Shown piece by piece: positions 5,588 through 6,009 of a DNA stretch of 6,009 nucleotides. Source of the DNA: Rickettsiales bacterium (GTDB lineage: Bacteria > Pseudomonadota > Alphaproteobacteria > Rickettsiales > UBA1997); assembly GCA_009693885.1 (NCBI GenBank), contig SHWK01000065.1:1-6009 (forward strand), read 5' to 3'. The translations under genes and the position numbers were made by a program. Within the stretch, counting starts at the first letter, position 1. Every line of letters begins with the position of its first letter. The notes beneath the pieces were generated by a model, which did not search any database, was not told the DNA's origin, and saw only the letters and a list, made by a program, of their open reading frames with translations.

Positions 5588-6009
5588 ATGCAGTTAATTC
5601 GTCGCCTAAACCATATTCTAAACCAAGCTAGCAACAAGAGGCAAGAGTCTGTTTTGACAATCGGCAATTTTGATGGCGTCCATCTTGGCCATGCTCAAAT
5701 AATAAATAAAGTTACAGAAATCGCGCGCGAAAAAAATATGTTGGCAACAATTTTAACCTTTGAGCCACATCCAATATTGCTCTTTAAACCAGATCTAGCA
5801 AGGGATTTCAGGCTTACATCATTAGCACAAAAATTAAAAATCTTTCGCGATAAAAAAATTGATCGCACCATTATAATACCTTTTAACCACGATTTTGCCG
5901 AACTCAGCGCCAGAGATTTTATCAAGATGATCTTGGTTGATGCACTTAATGTAAAATATCTAGTGATTGGTTATGATTTTATTTTCGGCAAAAATCGTGA
6001 AGGAAATTT
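5588..6009 (+). CDS. ribF: Riboflavin kinase/FAD synthetase, N-terminal part (cut by window edge)
   Basis: RibF is the bifunctional cytoplasmic enzyme that phosphorylates riboflavin to FMN and adenylylates FMN to FAD. The frame opens at ATG 5588 (MQLIRRLNHILNQ) and runs to the window end without a stop, giving 140 complete codons of a protein usually about 310 residues long. What is visible is most of the FAD synthetase (nucleotidyltransferase) domain: TIGNFDGVHLGH (24-35) with the HxGH-type nucleotide-binding motif, LTFEPHP (56-62), the segment RDFRLTSLAQKLK (72-84), and GYDFIFGKNREGN (128-140), matching the family's GxDFxFGxxRxGN. The C-terminal riboflavin kinase domain lies beyond the edge. 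This start matches the usual distance of about 25 residues to GNFDG. It is the only plus-strand gene in the window and is transcribed away from yejA. Confidence 0.94.
   Translation, partial: MQLIRRLNHILNQASNKRQESVLTIGNFDGVHLGHAQIINKVTEIAREKNMLATILTFEPHPILLFKPDLARDFRLTSLAQKLKIFRDKKIDRTIIIPFNHDFAELSARDFIKMILVDALNVKYLVIGYDFIFGKNREGN

Noticed and set aside
5606..5625. Direct repeat CTAAACCA (5606-5613 and 5618-5625)
   Set aside because: It lies inside ribF coding sequence and simply encodes the similar LNH and LNQ segments; chance is sufficient.
5572..5667. Longer yejA N-terminus beginning at an ATG at 5667
   Set aside because: These 32 codons are antisense to well-conserved ribF sequence (including its start) and place Arg-rich residues before the signal peptide.
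5695..5925. Minus-strand open frame of 76 codons opposite ribF
   Set aside because: It is antisense to the conserved FAD synthetase domain and shows no recognisable motif.
1..6009. An undescribed defence, mobile or CRISPR-type system
   Set aside because: All gene-length coding is explained by conserved housekeeping families. No transposase, integrase, phage gene, spacer array or tRNA is visible.

Overview
The window is AT-rich DNA from a bacterium, most likely an alphaproteobacterium. The evidence is the style of the Nfu scaffold protein (N-terminus MFIQTEETPNPASLKFIPDG), the YejA-type peptide-binding protein and the AlgC-type phosphohexomutase, together with tightly packed genes and short AT-rich spacers. 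A reduced, possibly host-associated lineage (Rickettsiales- or Holosporales-like) would fit the base composition and the gene decay, but this is inference. None of the minus-strand genes, nor ribF, has an obvious Shine-Dalgarno motif.

Layout, left to right. Positions 1-105 hold no convincing gene. They contain an inverted repeat and two adjacent GC-rich hairpins that stand out from the AT-rich background, perhaps a dispersed palindromic element. Positions 93-145 form a very strong hairpin plus T-tract that ends minus-strand transcription. A minus-strand cluster then runs from 3785 down to 136, in transcription order nfuA (Fe-S carrier), thiG (thiazole synthase), a phosphomannomutase/phosphoglucomutase, coaE (dephospho-CoA kinase) and a 64-codon remnant of rarD. 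The gaps are 9, 36 and 54 bp, followed by a 4-bp ATGA overlap, so the cluster is probably one transcript. A 61-bp spacer with a candidate promoter and a 12-bp palindrome separates nfuA from yejA (peptide ABC transporter binding protein, also minus strand). yejA starts at a GTG only 16 bp from the divergent ATG of ribF (riboflavin kinase/FAD synthetase), which runs off the right edge.

The genes are mostly cofactor and housekeeping functions: thiamine (thiG), CoA (coaE), FMN/FAD (ribF), Fe-S maturation (nfuA), sugar phosphates for envelope polysaccharide (phosphohexomutase) and peptide uptake (yejA). They do not form one pathway. thiG and yejA both stand apart from their usual partners, thiS/thiO/thiE and yejB/E/F.

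I found no new multi-gene system. The points most worth a second look are the internally deleted rarD remnant fused to the terminator hairpin, the palindromic region at the left edge, the Asn in the P-loop of CoaE, the solitary thiG, and the compact yejA/ribF start region.
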